From positions 1-64,000 of IMG/VR virus record IMGVR_UViG_3300030107_002093: a stretch of 64,000 bases of DNA; one strand, written 5' to 3'. Both the position numbers and the translations under genes were made by a program. This DNA comes from a virus. Under the pieces are notes generated by a model that searched no databases, was not told where the DNA came from, and saw only the letters and a list, made by a program, of their open reading frames with translations. This document shows positions 43,801 through 54,200 of this stretch, piece by piece; the first letter of the stretch is position 1; each line of letters opens with the position of its first letter.

Positions 43801-44952
43801 GGAACCACATACTCCATTGGTTCTCAATTGGAAAAGGAAGTGGAGAATATAGTGAAACTCGCTGGTCTTGAATACAATGCGGCAAGGAGTTTCTCCAAAC
43901 CAACTGGTAATATCATTAGCAGTGGAACCACTTCTGCTACTACAATAACTTGCACTGAGAACGTCACAGGCATTAGTAATGGTGATGTCATATATTCTTA
44001 TGATGGACATTTAATTGGGGAGGTAAGCAACGTGACAAACGCTGTGATAACACTAACGAAAAAATACTATGCTCCGGCGCAGAATGATGAAATAGTGACG
44101 ATAAACAATAAGACGTTTGTTACTAATTTGAAGTTCGATAATAGCAACATGTATAATGCACTCAATTCATTAATCGTAAAGCGTGGATTAGATTACCGAA
44201 TAAAGAACGGGGAATTCATAACAAGGAACATAGAAGATACTGATAGTCTGCGTAGTTATGCTTTGTCTTACAAGGAGTCTGGTCGTCTAATCAAAGTAGG
44301 GTCAAATAAATCCATGTTCGACAAGGCTAACAAGATAATCGTTATCGGAGATAAAGTCCAATATGAATTAGAAGAGCCTACTAAGAAGCAAGTAAGAGCA
44401 GTGAAGGTAGTTGACCCCACGATAAAGACTAGGACAGATGCAGAAACAAAGGCCGTAGAGTTAATGGAAATCTATAATGAAGGAACAAGAAAAATAGATA
44501 TCGAATTACAGAAACAAGGACTAGAGTTACTTGAAGCCGGAGATATTCTTCGATTGAACTTCCCTAACCATAACATTCCAATAGATGACTATATCGTCTT
44601 TGAAATAGAAAACGTTCTTGCTGGAACCCTCAAATTGAAAGTAGGGACATTTGACAAGACAATCGCTGAGAGGCTTAGTGAATTATCCAGTAGACAATCA
44701 GATGATAGCACTGTGCTATTGGGTAGAGATGCGGTAGTGCTTTCTGCTGGAAAATTCCTGTTCGATGCAATTAAACTAAAGAACATCAGTTTCTCCTATA
44801 CAATAACGGGGTCATCCAATGCTCTATCATATAACTCAAACATGGGCTTCGATGACTTAGTTGGGTTCACGGAGGAAGTAGGATTTGAGCATAGCACAGT
44901 TACCAAGAAGAGTTTCCAAGATAAGTTCTATGAACAGGAGGAGTATTCATGA
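37813..44952 (+). CDS. Giant baseplate hub/tail tip protein (2379 aa)
   Basis: The gene starts immediately after the previous stop. The C-terminal 400 residues are hub-like: EIRKCHIG, QLEKEVENIVKLAGLEYN, NALNSLIVKRGLDYRIKNG, SFxxANKIIVIGDKV-like sections and DAETKAVELMEIYN, as in gp27/Tal-type proteins that close the tail tube and thread the tape measure. A segment GLTTYSVVGRDETSKLLSQTV (split; about residues 715-735) is also frequent in tail hubs. The first 700 and the central 1200 residues are beta-rich, with Ser/Thr/Asn, probably receptor-binding or spike domains. It is far longer than typical hubs, so several modules are fused. The last bases overlap the next start. Confidence 0.6.
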   Translation: MGTSAYGKAVFPLNAGKRDTHILEATAQNQADYDYGSHFARTTEAYLSVSVNPTIVQNNLQYENSVSGSSLVNSANFMEIRKNPHGGSISNDYADKIGNRVYPGNNTLTSYATNRDETHSFKVKVYDSQVANSETNRKFVYSTSDYPATEEVGLDIENYDYFILLNPDTYQMGTDTLRPHFAKVTRIISFDEMGDGLEFSPAYPTEVSINTKFEIYKGPAKTTTDIVAVSYGLRGDTSTSTSKHDRVAHCSRPTWYFYNDRLDEKDQLDYMTKYNLTHLRWWNYPTTLEVTAVDTHAQYEAGSGSKEFTLHDADDDLKLSLGMSVFNASNVLLGNITVVTPLTNKFRLDYARIAITGTSTNFDIKIGKTAHNVAFRTEGKFGNTIHSLGKERMNATLVDANRTSDDSNSSNFHKWENAFPKMHRHTANSDSVTATTLDGNMTGPGKYITFEKANFKNNKIPLITDAILNQPRNKMSQLAQFNILDNSGIQHLRIKEEDTLILERNIHNDGLNLIAFEGKAARDSSNTSIIVMSDIRKQTDLRNILGNNDIIEIDGYHYAVASVAAQSSGTQNITIKNKKLKTANTWSGSAVAENFSGKTLFLPPYTGVINTSLEPDTEYNYATGKLSMSEVTVDKENTKLYNARLVSGVYNGHDNKIDYGDKDNKFLKIQDSDRVFYQRSNENASRFYYYRGGYAISDSAFNGIVEDVSSKSEHGLTTYSVVGRDETSKLLSQTVSKNTTFMEDIIHTSIPPILNPTAITDSEGNNVSNLSISGTTITWNDTTNLSPTRYGLVMNQAGELIGEVKQYEENYSGGNDRITLYDAAYSTPTTTTSLLYYHPYTSSWVNYITGTKALASNELHNTGINGFTSISEKGMGFNSGLSLGGTFGSNSATFTYEEMKATSNTGNYKEDRTLGYDISSPKSVSVNDSIFAFTAGNENGVTVDKIDIATINKESLDIVSINEKDEGATTLSVSPIFPVVLGRLDSNSSDNRGNCNIYLVNNNIDTGGFIHRLQNTFGSGYFGPKESIRYWDLQKFDGGTITKTHDSIYSNGVKPQKIQGYGVGYGVRPNGTIFTPTATNDNKPLAGSNTVNGWTYVANFLGNQTDSPLIQSYPTIRDQGTYDGINSGYAPNGYEEDIQYSQFEHIDPRSETYELLAVGDTFPASKLRHNNLGYHTKNYDDFSIVLESESSVIGNTSHQKYTGQTKQTLQSSNMFEESSISSATQTTNQARRFGVMRLVEATFDWHFNPVDYESLPKAEDIPTVRAFDYVQADMPPTVETSTNEIVIDSEGVHTSNTVAETTGDVFYKKANIGQYPASAVTNFGLASGINGFVMSYRPSGFGTRYAPNLIFDSTGHGTLTGLLRHEGGNHYYGVQPFRVFSTTDFNIDNLSASEGSIDLKADRANGRNNVRFSHVWICSPTVVSTNFKWTKQLADSSNVNHTFQGHDIILPLISEEYRGTWAGGGSSNFTREPDRKDRNVSAHHYFASSHRHISRVMAGLYHRELSNTSSTKTFRYSVGQTADNSASLAHIYDGCIGLFRGFKQGADVHADGFGADIIGNDDIVLSSRLALSNDASYSDFVTSNTNDFEQVSRNLMVQEYEDVNSTVATAYSDGDTSLVLDDASGFASAGSGFINGVAFTWTNKSSNTLTVPDLNDDYAVGVLVEATQISLAMVGTKATDGILANNPSLRTSDRTRAARRYASSSTFNSTTIRDTGLIGDRTKGGVFSAQMLVKPTFNITHGSNGVDVSSTTMEFTLNSDTEHAWLSYMPDLTGYYLVTEAANYNLSTGSGTATATLRNTTADIIPATIAKITSHTITTPPTTSNTEAHTIVVDTAISGRCRLMRPSEVAFDNVEGEIKLNTLLTDGKGRDWRTGGARSSVDATYSESAYHMYLLLDIDNIHTTIERRTPANALSLFTDLSDGDVLDMNVSDGQNRQRRKIVFKKTIDVADGNSQSGLTLKVDGALNANGVASFGEVFDITLGRKPKLKEIRKCHIGTTYSIGSQLEKEVENIVKLAGLEYNAARSFSKPTGNIISSGTTSATTITCTENVTGISNGDVIYSYDGHLIGEVSNVTNAVITLTKKYYAPAQNDEIVTINNKTFVTNLKFDNSNMYNALNSLIVKRGLDYRIKNGEFITRNIEDTDSLRSYALSYKESGRLIKVGSNKSMFDKANKIIVIGDKVQYELEEPTKKQVRAVKVVDPTIKTRTDAETKAVELMEIYNEGTRKIDIELQKQGLELLEAGDILRLNFPNHNIPIDDYIVFEIENVLAGTLKLKVGTFDKTIAERLSELSSRQSDDSTVLLGRDAVVLSAGKFLFDAIKLKNISFSYTITGSSNALSYNSNMGFDDLVGFTEEVGFEHSTVTKKSFQDKFYEQEEYS

Positions 44953-45281
44953 TAGTAGATAGTGGAAAGGAAGCATTAGCATCAACAATGGCAAGCACGT
45001 TTACAAAGGTAAGAATAGGCAATGGCGGCGATGACACGGCATCTTCGCAGACTGCTTTGGATGCCTTCGTAGCAGAGAAGACAGTAACCCCTTCTAGAAT
45101 AGGGTCACAGTTGGTTTGGACTGCTTCTTTCACTGGTGCAGAGATTGGAACACAAGGAGTGTCAGAAATCGGAATATTCAATACCGCCGATACCCTATTG
45201 AGCCGAGTTACCTTCACGAATACTGGAGTAGTGCCATCGGCAGATACAGTGACATTCACAATTAGATTGGAGGTAGATTAA
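44949..45281 (+). CDS. Tail-fiber adaptor-like protein (110 aa)
   Basis: The ATG overlaps the hub stop (ATGA). The small all-beta protein resembles the N-terminal domain of tail-collar fibers: a strand with VRIGNGGDD, a helix over SQTALDAF, a strand QLVWTASFTG, then VSEIGIFN, and a closing strand. In tailed viruses such domains attach fibers to the baseplate; here it is a separate gene, overlapping the 3019-residue fiber gene by one base. The call is by pattern and position. Confidence 0.55.
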   Translation: MIVDSGKEALASTMASTFTKVRIGNGGDDTASSQTALDAFVAEKTVTPSRIGSQLVWTASFTGAEIGTQGVSEIGIFNTADTLLSRVTFTNTGVVPSADTVTFTIRLEVD

Positions 45282-48200
45282 TGGTTAACAGTAATCCGGG
45301 CTTCTTGTCGACTCTATCTGCTAGTCCCAGCACTAGAATTGTAGATGGGACAGACAATATACACAGTGGTATAATCAACGCTCTGAACGTTGCCACTGGT
45401 GGTAATAGCGTTCTCAGTGGATTTAACATCACACAAGAAGATGGTGGTGCATACACGAAGTATGACGTTGCATCTGGTAAGATAATGAGAAACGGTCTTC
45501 TAGTGTCTATCTCCGCTAGGAATGACATAGAACCCGGTGTAGGAGAAAGAGCAGGTAATGATTGGTATGCCACTGTTGTAGTTGACGCATCGAATGTCAT
45601 ACAGATTAGGACTGGTGCTAATTCGTTAAGCACTGCCTCTGTATCCTCATTGACTGCTGGTGATATCCCTGTTGCTATAATCAAGTATCCAGCAGGTTCA
45701 GACCACGATGCTATAGACAGACTAGTTCAGTTCTTAGGTTATGACCAAACGACTAAGGGATTCAGTGCGATAAACAGTGGGTCAGAGACATTGAGGATAA
45801 ATGCCAATGGAACTCTAACCAAGGGTTCCGCGACACTTACACTCCCCTCATCCACAGGAACTGTTGCTCTCACTTCTGACATAACTTACACATCTGCCAT
45901 TTCAGAAGGGAACTCTGGACTGATTCCTAGTGGTGGTGTAGCAACTGCAAACATAGCCGATGATGCGGTAACATACGCGAAGATGCAGAATGTTTCTGCC
46001 ACTAATAGAATTCTAGGTAGAGATAGTTCTGGGGCAGGTGTTGTAGAGGAAATAACCCCAGCAAACTTAGTTTCAATGCTTGGTATAGAAGCAAGTGCTA
46101 CTGCTGACCAAACGGATGCTGAGATTGAGACTGCTTACAATACCAGAGTCAGCCAAGTATCCTCAGCAGAAAGGACTGCTGGTAGTTCTACTGATATCAA
46201 GAGATATGCACCTGCTGATATCAAGAGCATGATTGACACTCATCAGACTGATACCAATACAGATGTGACCACCGCCAATCTAAAGACCAAACTAAATTCT
46301 GACTTTGGTAGCGATTTCACTATAGGTTCACAGACCAATGACACGGCTATCTTTACTGGTCATCTAACAGTAGGCGGAAACCTAACCGTCAATGGTGCTA
46401 CACAGACTATCAACTCAACCGTTGTCACAGTTGATGACCCTGTATTCACATTGGGTGGGGATGGCACAGGAGCCAATGACAACAAGGATAGGGGAATAGA
46501 ATTCAAGTGGCATAATGGTTCCTCTGGAAAGATAGGCTTCTTCGGGTTCGATGATAACACAGGGAAATTCACCTTCATCCCTGATGCTACCAATAACAGT
46601 GAAGTGTTCTCTGGAACTGCTGGAACAATAGTAGCAGATTTGGAGGGTGGTGTTACAGGTAATGCCTCTACTGCGACTGCTCTAGCGACTTCTAGAAATT
46701 TCAGTATCACTGGTGATGTCACTGCAAGTGCCGTTGGGTTCACGGGTGCGGCAAATGTAGCCTTGTCAACCACTCTAGCGGATGATGCGGTTGCCACTGC
46801 CAAGATAGCAGATGACGCAGTGACTAGTGCTAAGATAGCAGATGGAACGATAGTCGCTGGTAACGTTGCAGATGATGCAATCACCTATGCCAAGATGCAA
46901 GACACCTCCACTAACAACAGGGTGCTAGGTGCTACTACTGCTGGCACGATTGGAGAGGTTCAAGTCGCTACGGCAATGATAGCAGACGATGCCATAACAT
47001 CAGCGAAGATAGCAGACGATGCAGTCGGTGCTGACCAATTGGGGTCTAATGCAGTAGTAAACGCAAGTGTTGCCAGTGATGCGGCAATAGCGCAGAGCAA
47101 GATAGACGGATTAGTATCCGCTCTAAGTGGTAAGGAACCAAGCCTCACCATAAGTGATGGGCTGGATAGAAGCAGTGCTACATTGAAGGTTGACATTGAT
47201 GGTCTTACTATCGAGAATGGTATTGACAGAACGGCTGATTATCTGATGTATGACGATGCAACCAATGGGTTGAGGAGAATCAATCCAGCGAACTTGTTCG
47301 CGCTTCTCATTGCCTCGGACATACCAGACATATCTGCAAACTATCGGGCTACTGGAACGGCTATTGTCAATGCTGACATATCGAACAGTGCGGCAATTAG
47401 TGCAGATAAGATTGCTGATGGAACAACTAACAAACTATTTACGGCTACACTGAAAACCAAACTTGATGGAATTGCCGCTAGTGCTACTGCTGGTGCTGAC
47501 TGGAGTAGCAATGTTTCTAATATTTCTGTGACTAACGCACAACTTGCTGGAAGCATTGCAAACTCCAAACTAGCAAACTCAGGAGTTACTATCAATAGTA
47601 ACTCAGTCAATCTTGGTGGGACTCTCACATTAGACACAGACGATTTCGCAGAAGGTAGCAACAAGTTCTACACTGATGAGAGAGTCGATGATAGAGTCAA
47701 TGCTCTGATAACCGATGGAGAGGGAATCACCACCACATACGATGATAGCGCAGGGACATTAACTGTAGCCGCAGAAAATGCTACTACTTCCAATAAGGGA
47801 GTAGCATCCTTCACTTCTGATATGTTTGATGTCTCTTCCGGTGTAGTTTCATTGAAGAACGGTGCAATACAAAATGCTCAGATAGCAAGCAATGCTAGTA
47901 TTGCTCAAAGCAAGATAGCAAACTTAGTCTCCAATCTTTCTGATAAGGTTGAGACTCTAAGCGATTTAAACATCACTGCGTCTGCGGCAGAGATAAACAT
48001 CCTAGATGGTGTCACAGGTGTTAGTGCCACAGAGATTGGCTATCTTGATGGAGTCACATCGGCAATACAAACCCAGTTAAACACAAAACTCTCCACTGTT
48101 GCAGTAGCGGATTTATCTGACATAAGCGCATTAGTGACTGCAATTAATAGTAATTCTACTGATGCTCAACTTCCAACTGCGAAGGCAGTTAAGGAGTATA

Positions 48201-51200
48201 TCACACAACAAGAAGTAGAAGACCACACATACACGATTGGTGTAGAACTCTCAGGTAGCATTCCCCTGATTAAAATATCAGACCAGTTTGGAGGTTCATC
48301 CACCCTTCAGGTAACTGGTGGGGATAGAATAACAACGGGTGTAAATTCTGGGAGACTGACTATTTCAGATTCAGGAAAGGGTGCAGTAGCCAGCGCGTCT
48401 TTCAATCAAGGTCTACTAACTCTAACTCACGATGATGGGACTACATCTACAGCGACTCTACCTGATGCCACAACAGATGCTCACGGTCTAATGACTGATG
48501 ACCAATTTGATAAACTGGCTGGTATCGAGGCATTAGCAGATGTTACCGATAAGGCAAATGTGGTGGCTTCTCTTGGACTTCTTAATGAGAGTGACACTCT
48601 TTACCTTGGTGATGCTGGCAATGATACTACTGTTAGGGTCAGGGGCAATTTCTTTGTTGATGGAACAACTACAACAATAAATCAGACTGAGATTAACGTT
48701 CAAGATGCAATTAAGTTTGAAGGGCAGACTGCTGATGACTACGAAACCATTCTTCGTATCATAGACCCAACTGCTGATAGAGTAATATCTCTCCCAGACA
48801 TAACGGGAACTGTAGTCACAACAGGAGATTCACAGACTGTTGCTACAGGTATGATTGCAAACCTTGGAGTAACTACAGGTAAGATAAACAGTAATGCAGT
48901 CACTTCTGGAAAACTAGGAACAGGTGCGGTAATAACTGCAAAACTTGCTGATGATGCAGTCACCACAATTAAGATTACAGATGCGAATGTGACTACGGCT
49001 AAGATTGCTGATGATGCAGTTACAATGGCTAAGATTGATGGGATTACAGATGCTGGTAGTGGTTCGGTAATCACCTCTGCTGAGAGAACCAAACTAAGTG
49101 GCATTGCAACAGGTGCAGAAGTGAATGTCCAATCTGATTGGAATGCCTCTAGTGGGGATGCCAAGATTCTCAATAAGCCAAATGTTGCATACACATCTGC
49201 AATACCAAATGCTACTGCTTCACAGACTGGCCTAGCGACTTCAACTCAGATTACCAAATTGGATGCAATTGACGCAAGTGCAGACGTTACTGATGCAACG
49301 ACTGTGAATGCCGCAGGTGCGGTAATGCACACAGATATACCAGATAGCGATACTGGTTTCATTAAGAGGACTGGTTCTGAGACATATGACATTGATACTA
49401 ACACATATCTGACATCTCTAGCCACCACCGGGTTAACTGATATTGCCCAATTAGAAACCAACTTGGCAAGTATCACAGATGACCATGCTGGACTAGCAAC
49501 TGCAAAGGCAGTCAAAGCGTATGTGGATAGCATTCCCGGTGGAGTTGGAGGAATGTCATTCGTCTTAGAAGACGGAGATGGAACAGAAATTACAATTGCT
49601 GACTCCAAAGAAATCAAATTTGTTGAGGGTGGTTTAATTGATATTAATTGGACTGATACAGATAATGGAACGGATGCTGACCCATATGACCTGACATTCA
49701 CAGTAGATAATGACCTAGCAAACTACAGTAATACGAATAGTGGTTTCTCTACTACAAGCGCATTAACATCTGCAACTGCGGCTACTGCGATAACTGGTAA
49801 GGTATTGACGAACCTCTCTACAGGTAGTGGTGGAACAGTTGCGGCTACAGACACAATCCTAGCCGCATTCGGTAAACTAGAGAATAGAGTTGCACTCAAT
49901 GATGCTAAGGTGACAAACACAGATGTTAGTGTAACAGAACCTAACCTCCGCACTACATTAACTGCTATTACTGAAAATGTGACAATCGGTGATGGAACAG
50001 ATGTAACTGTGACTACTTCTGGAGCATTGGTAGTTACAGGCAATCTAACAGTAAATGGAACAACTACGACTCTTGATACAACTAACTTGGCTATTGAAGA
50101 TAAAAACATAGTCTTAGGAACTGGTAATGATACTGGTGAGATTCTAGATGCAACAGGCCTTACTCTAGAAGGAGGCAGTGGAGATGATATGACTCTACAG
50201 TATCTTGCTTCTGCTAATAGAATGGAATTGAAACTAGGGTCTAGTTATGGGGATTTGAAGGCTGGAACTGTAACGGGAACATTCGTAGGCGACTTAACGG
50301 GTGATGTGACAGGCAATGCCGATACTGCAACCACTCTGGCTACGGCTAGAACTATTGCTGGGAAGTCTTTCAATGGTTCTGCCAATATCACGATAGCGAC
50401 AACTGACCTATCTGATATCACGGCATTGGATACAGACTTGTCATCTGTCAGTGCAAGTGATGATACTCTTGCTACGGCTAAGGCAATCAAGACATATGTA
50501 GATGCTCAAGTGGATACTGAGGACACACTTGCTGAATTGGATGATACCAATATCGGTTCACTCTCGGCTGGGCATCTTCTCATTTATGATTCAACTGCTG
50601 GTGTTTGGGACAATGCAATCCCAACAGGAACAGATACTACTACAGTAGACATGACGATTACTGGGGGAGATGGAACATTAGCAATCTCTGCTGACTTAAA
50701 GAATCCTGATGGTCTTACTGTCATCACGGATGATGGTGCTGGCTCTACTCTAACTGCTACTGGAACAGACGAGATGATGGTATGGGATGTTGGTTCAAGT
50801 GCTTGGAGAGTAATGACTCTAGCAAACCTATCTGACTTCGCAGTATCAAATGGTGCAGGTGGCATTAGTGCATACAAAACAATCTCCGTTCCAGACGATG
50901 GGAACTCAGGGCCAGACTCTCAGGCAAACGTAGTTGCTAGTGATACTGCTGATACCCTAGTTCTCAAGGGAGACTCAATTGCAATCACAACCGGAACTGA
51001 CTTGATTAATTTCAATGTGAACATAGACGGTCTTACTGCTCTTGGTGGAACTGGGCTTCATCAGACGCAAGACCACTTCATGTTCTCAGACAATGGGACT
51101 GAGAAGAAGATTACATTCTCTAATCTTGAAGATGCCATCTTCGCCAATGTAAGTGGTGACGCTACAATAGCCGCAGGTGGGGCGTTGACCATTGGTAGTG

Positions 51201-54200
51201 GTGCAGTTGAGAATGGAATGTTAGCAACTGGAATTGACATGGACAAGTTGGATGGTGATTCCCTCGCAACTGCTATCACAGACTTCGCTCAAGATGACTT
51301 GGTAATTCTATCTGATACATCAGATTCAGGTAATCTTGTGAAGATGACTACCTCTAACTTTGAGGATGCCATCTTCGGAAACGTTAGTGGAGATATCGCA
51401 ATAGCGGCTGGTGGTGCGGCAACAATACAAGCCAATAGCGTAGCACTAGGAACAGACACAACTGGAAACTACATGACGGATGTTTCTGCTGGAACAGGAA
51501 TAGATGTCACTCATACTGCGGCAGAAGGCTCAACTGCTACTATTGCAGTAGACGTATCTGACTTCATGTCAAATGGTGCGAACAATAGGATTCTAACTGC
51601 AACTGGCACAGATGCCATGAATGCGGAGGCGAATCTAACCTTCGATGGAAGCACACTTGCAATTGCCGCAACTGGTGCGACAGGTGGTATTGGAGTATCA
51701 ATGCAGAACAACGAGGGTAAGTTCCTCGCATATACTGATGGTGGAAACTTCGTAGTCAAGGATTACCAAATTGATACAGGGGGTTCTACAGACGGAACAG
51801 ACCTATATCCATTCAAGATAATGGGAGGTTCTGCCAATAGTTCTCTCGTAGTTTCAAATGGGTTAGTTACTGTTGCAGGGGATTTGAAGGTAGGTGGAAA
51901 TGACATCAAGGCATCTGATGGAACTACTGCAATAACTCTATCCGGGGCTGATGCAACTACTGCTGGCATCATTTCAGGTCTTGATGGAAAATTAAAACTT
52001 GGCTCTTCTGGACAATTGGATATTGACTTCGATGGCTCGCATTCACGCATAACCCATGATGCGGCAACAGACTCTTGGATGATATTCAAGAACGAAGATG
52101 GTGCAGGTTTCCAATTCAACATCGGTAGTGACAAGGGAATTGAGATAAACAAAGATGGTAATGTTGAGTTATATTATGATAACACTAAGACACTTGAAAC
52201 TACTTCAACAGGTGTAACAGTAACAGGCGATTTGACAGTCACAGGTAATGATATCAAAGCATCTGATGGAACTACTGCTCTCAGTCTATCCGGTGCAGAT
52301 GTAACTGTTGCAGGTGATTTGACTGTATCTGGAACTACTACGACTGTCAATTCAAACACCGTAAACATAGGAGATAGCATAATCACGCTAAACTCAGATG
52401 AGACAGGAACTCCTTCACAAGACGGTGGTATAGAGATTGAGAGAGGAACTTCAACTAACAAGTCATTCTATTGGGATGAGAGCGAAGATAAGTGGTCTGT
52501 CGGTTCTGAGACAATGGTAGCGGGAACCTTTGAAGGAAATCTAACTGGAAATGTAACTGGAAATGCTAGTGGAACTGCGGCTACTGTCACAGGTGCGGCG
52601 CAGACAAACATTACCTCTCTTGGAACTCTAACTGCTCTACAGGTAGACAATCTCAACGTTAACGGTAATACCATATCTAGCACAGACACAAATGGAGATA
52701 TTACAGTCACACCTAACGGAACAGGAGATATTGTTCTTGATAGCCAAAAGTGGCCTCAAGCAGATGGAAGCGCAAATCAAATTCTTTCTACTAATGGAAG
52801 CGGTCAACTATCTTGGATTGATGCTACTTCTGCGGCTGGTGGTGGAGATGGACTTACTCTAGCAAATGGTGCAGATAACAGAATAGTTACTGCTACTGGT
52901 TCTACAGGATTGAATGGTGAATCTACTCTTACTTGGAATGGTAGTAAATTACACGTTGATAGAGGAACCGTTGTAGCGGCTTCGTTAACTTTTGATGCTG
53001 ATGCGGCGGCAGTTATCTCATCTGAAAACTCACAGTTGGCATTTGGTTTGCACAACGCAAGTCCGTGGTGCTATTGGATGCAAGCAAGAACACATACAGA
53101 TGGTGCTAGGCAGTTGATGATTAACCCACTAGGAGGAAATGTGGGCATAGGTGCTTTGGATGCTGATGATTACAAATTGCACGTTAAAGGTGATTTCCAA
53201 GCACAAGGCGACCACACCGGAAACGTAGTCATTGACAACACAGGGACAGGTCAAACTATTCTCGCAAGTCACACAGGTTCGGGAAGTCCTGTGCCTTGGG
53301 ATATTCGTGAGGCATCATCAACCAATAGCGACTCAGCAAATTATGGGCCACTACATATCACAAGAATGAACATGGCCGCAGACGGCGCAGGTTCTAACAT
53401 CCATTTTAGGACTAAGAAATACGATAGTAACACTCCACAGGAAGTCGGTGGTATTGGTGCTACGATTGACGCAGGGCTTACTGCGGATACTACAATCACA
53501 GGTAGTCTTCACTTCTATACGACTGATGCAGGTTCAACTCGTCAAGAGAAGATGACAATCAAATCCGATGGTAAAGTCGGAATAGGCATTACGAGTCCCG
53601 ATGATATTCTCCATGTAAAGGGAACCGATGCGGCAATTCTTGTCGAAGACGCAGGTTCAAACAGCAACCCTGCGGTTGAGATAAAGAACGATGCGGCTCA
53701 TTGGAAATTACAGGCAAGGGGTGGAGATAGTGATAAATTCCGCATTGTCGAAGGTAGCAACACCCATGTCACAATTGATACATCCGGTAATGCCACAATA
53801 GCAGGTGCATTAACAGGAACTGGTTCTCTTACAATGAACTATGCAGGTTCAGATGGGTATGCTGATATTATCGGCCCGCTAAATAGGGATTTGAGATTCG
53901 TTCTCCGAGATAATGGTGATGGAGATAGTTTCCTCTTTAGGAATGCGGCTGGAACAGACTTACTTGACCTCAGTAGAACAGGAAGTATGACCTTAAATGG
54001 CGCATTTTCAGCCACTACGAAGTCTTTCGATATAGAACACCCAACAGAAGAAGGGAAGAGATTGCATCACGGTTCTCTTGAAGGGCCGGAACACGGTGTT
54101 TACATTAGAGGCAGATTAGAAGGAGATACGATTGAACTCCCTGACTACTGGCTAGGTCTAGTTGATGAGGATACAATCACAGTTCAACTAACTCCCAACA

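Noticed and set aside
46360-52440. Repeats in the fiber gene as a CRISPR array or mobile element
   Set aside because: The repeats are in-frame, protein-level and divergent, with no constant spacer structure, terminal inverted repeats or transposase.
45262-53055. Many long open frames on the minus strand opposite the giant fiber (for example 46360-46884 and 50584-50877)
   Set aside because: They mirror the Thr/Ser/Asp-rich repeats of the fiber in antisense, give Val/Ala/Ser/Pro-biased products without starts or ribosome sites, and vary with the repeats. They are antisense shadows, not genes.
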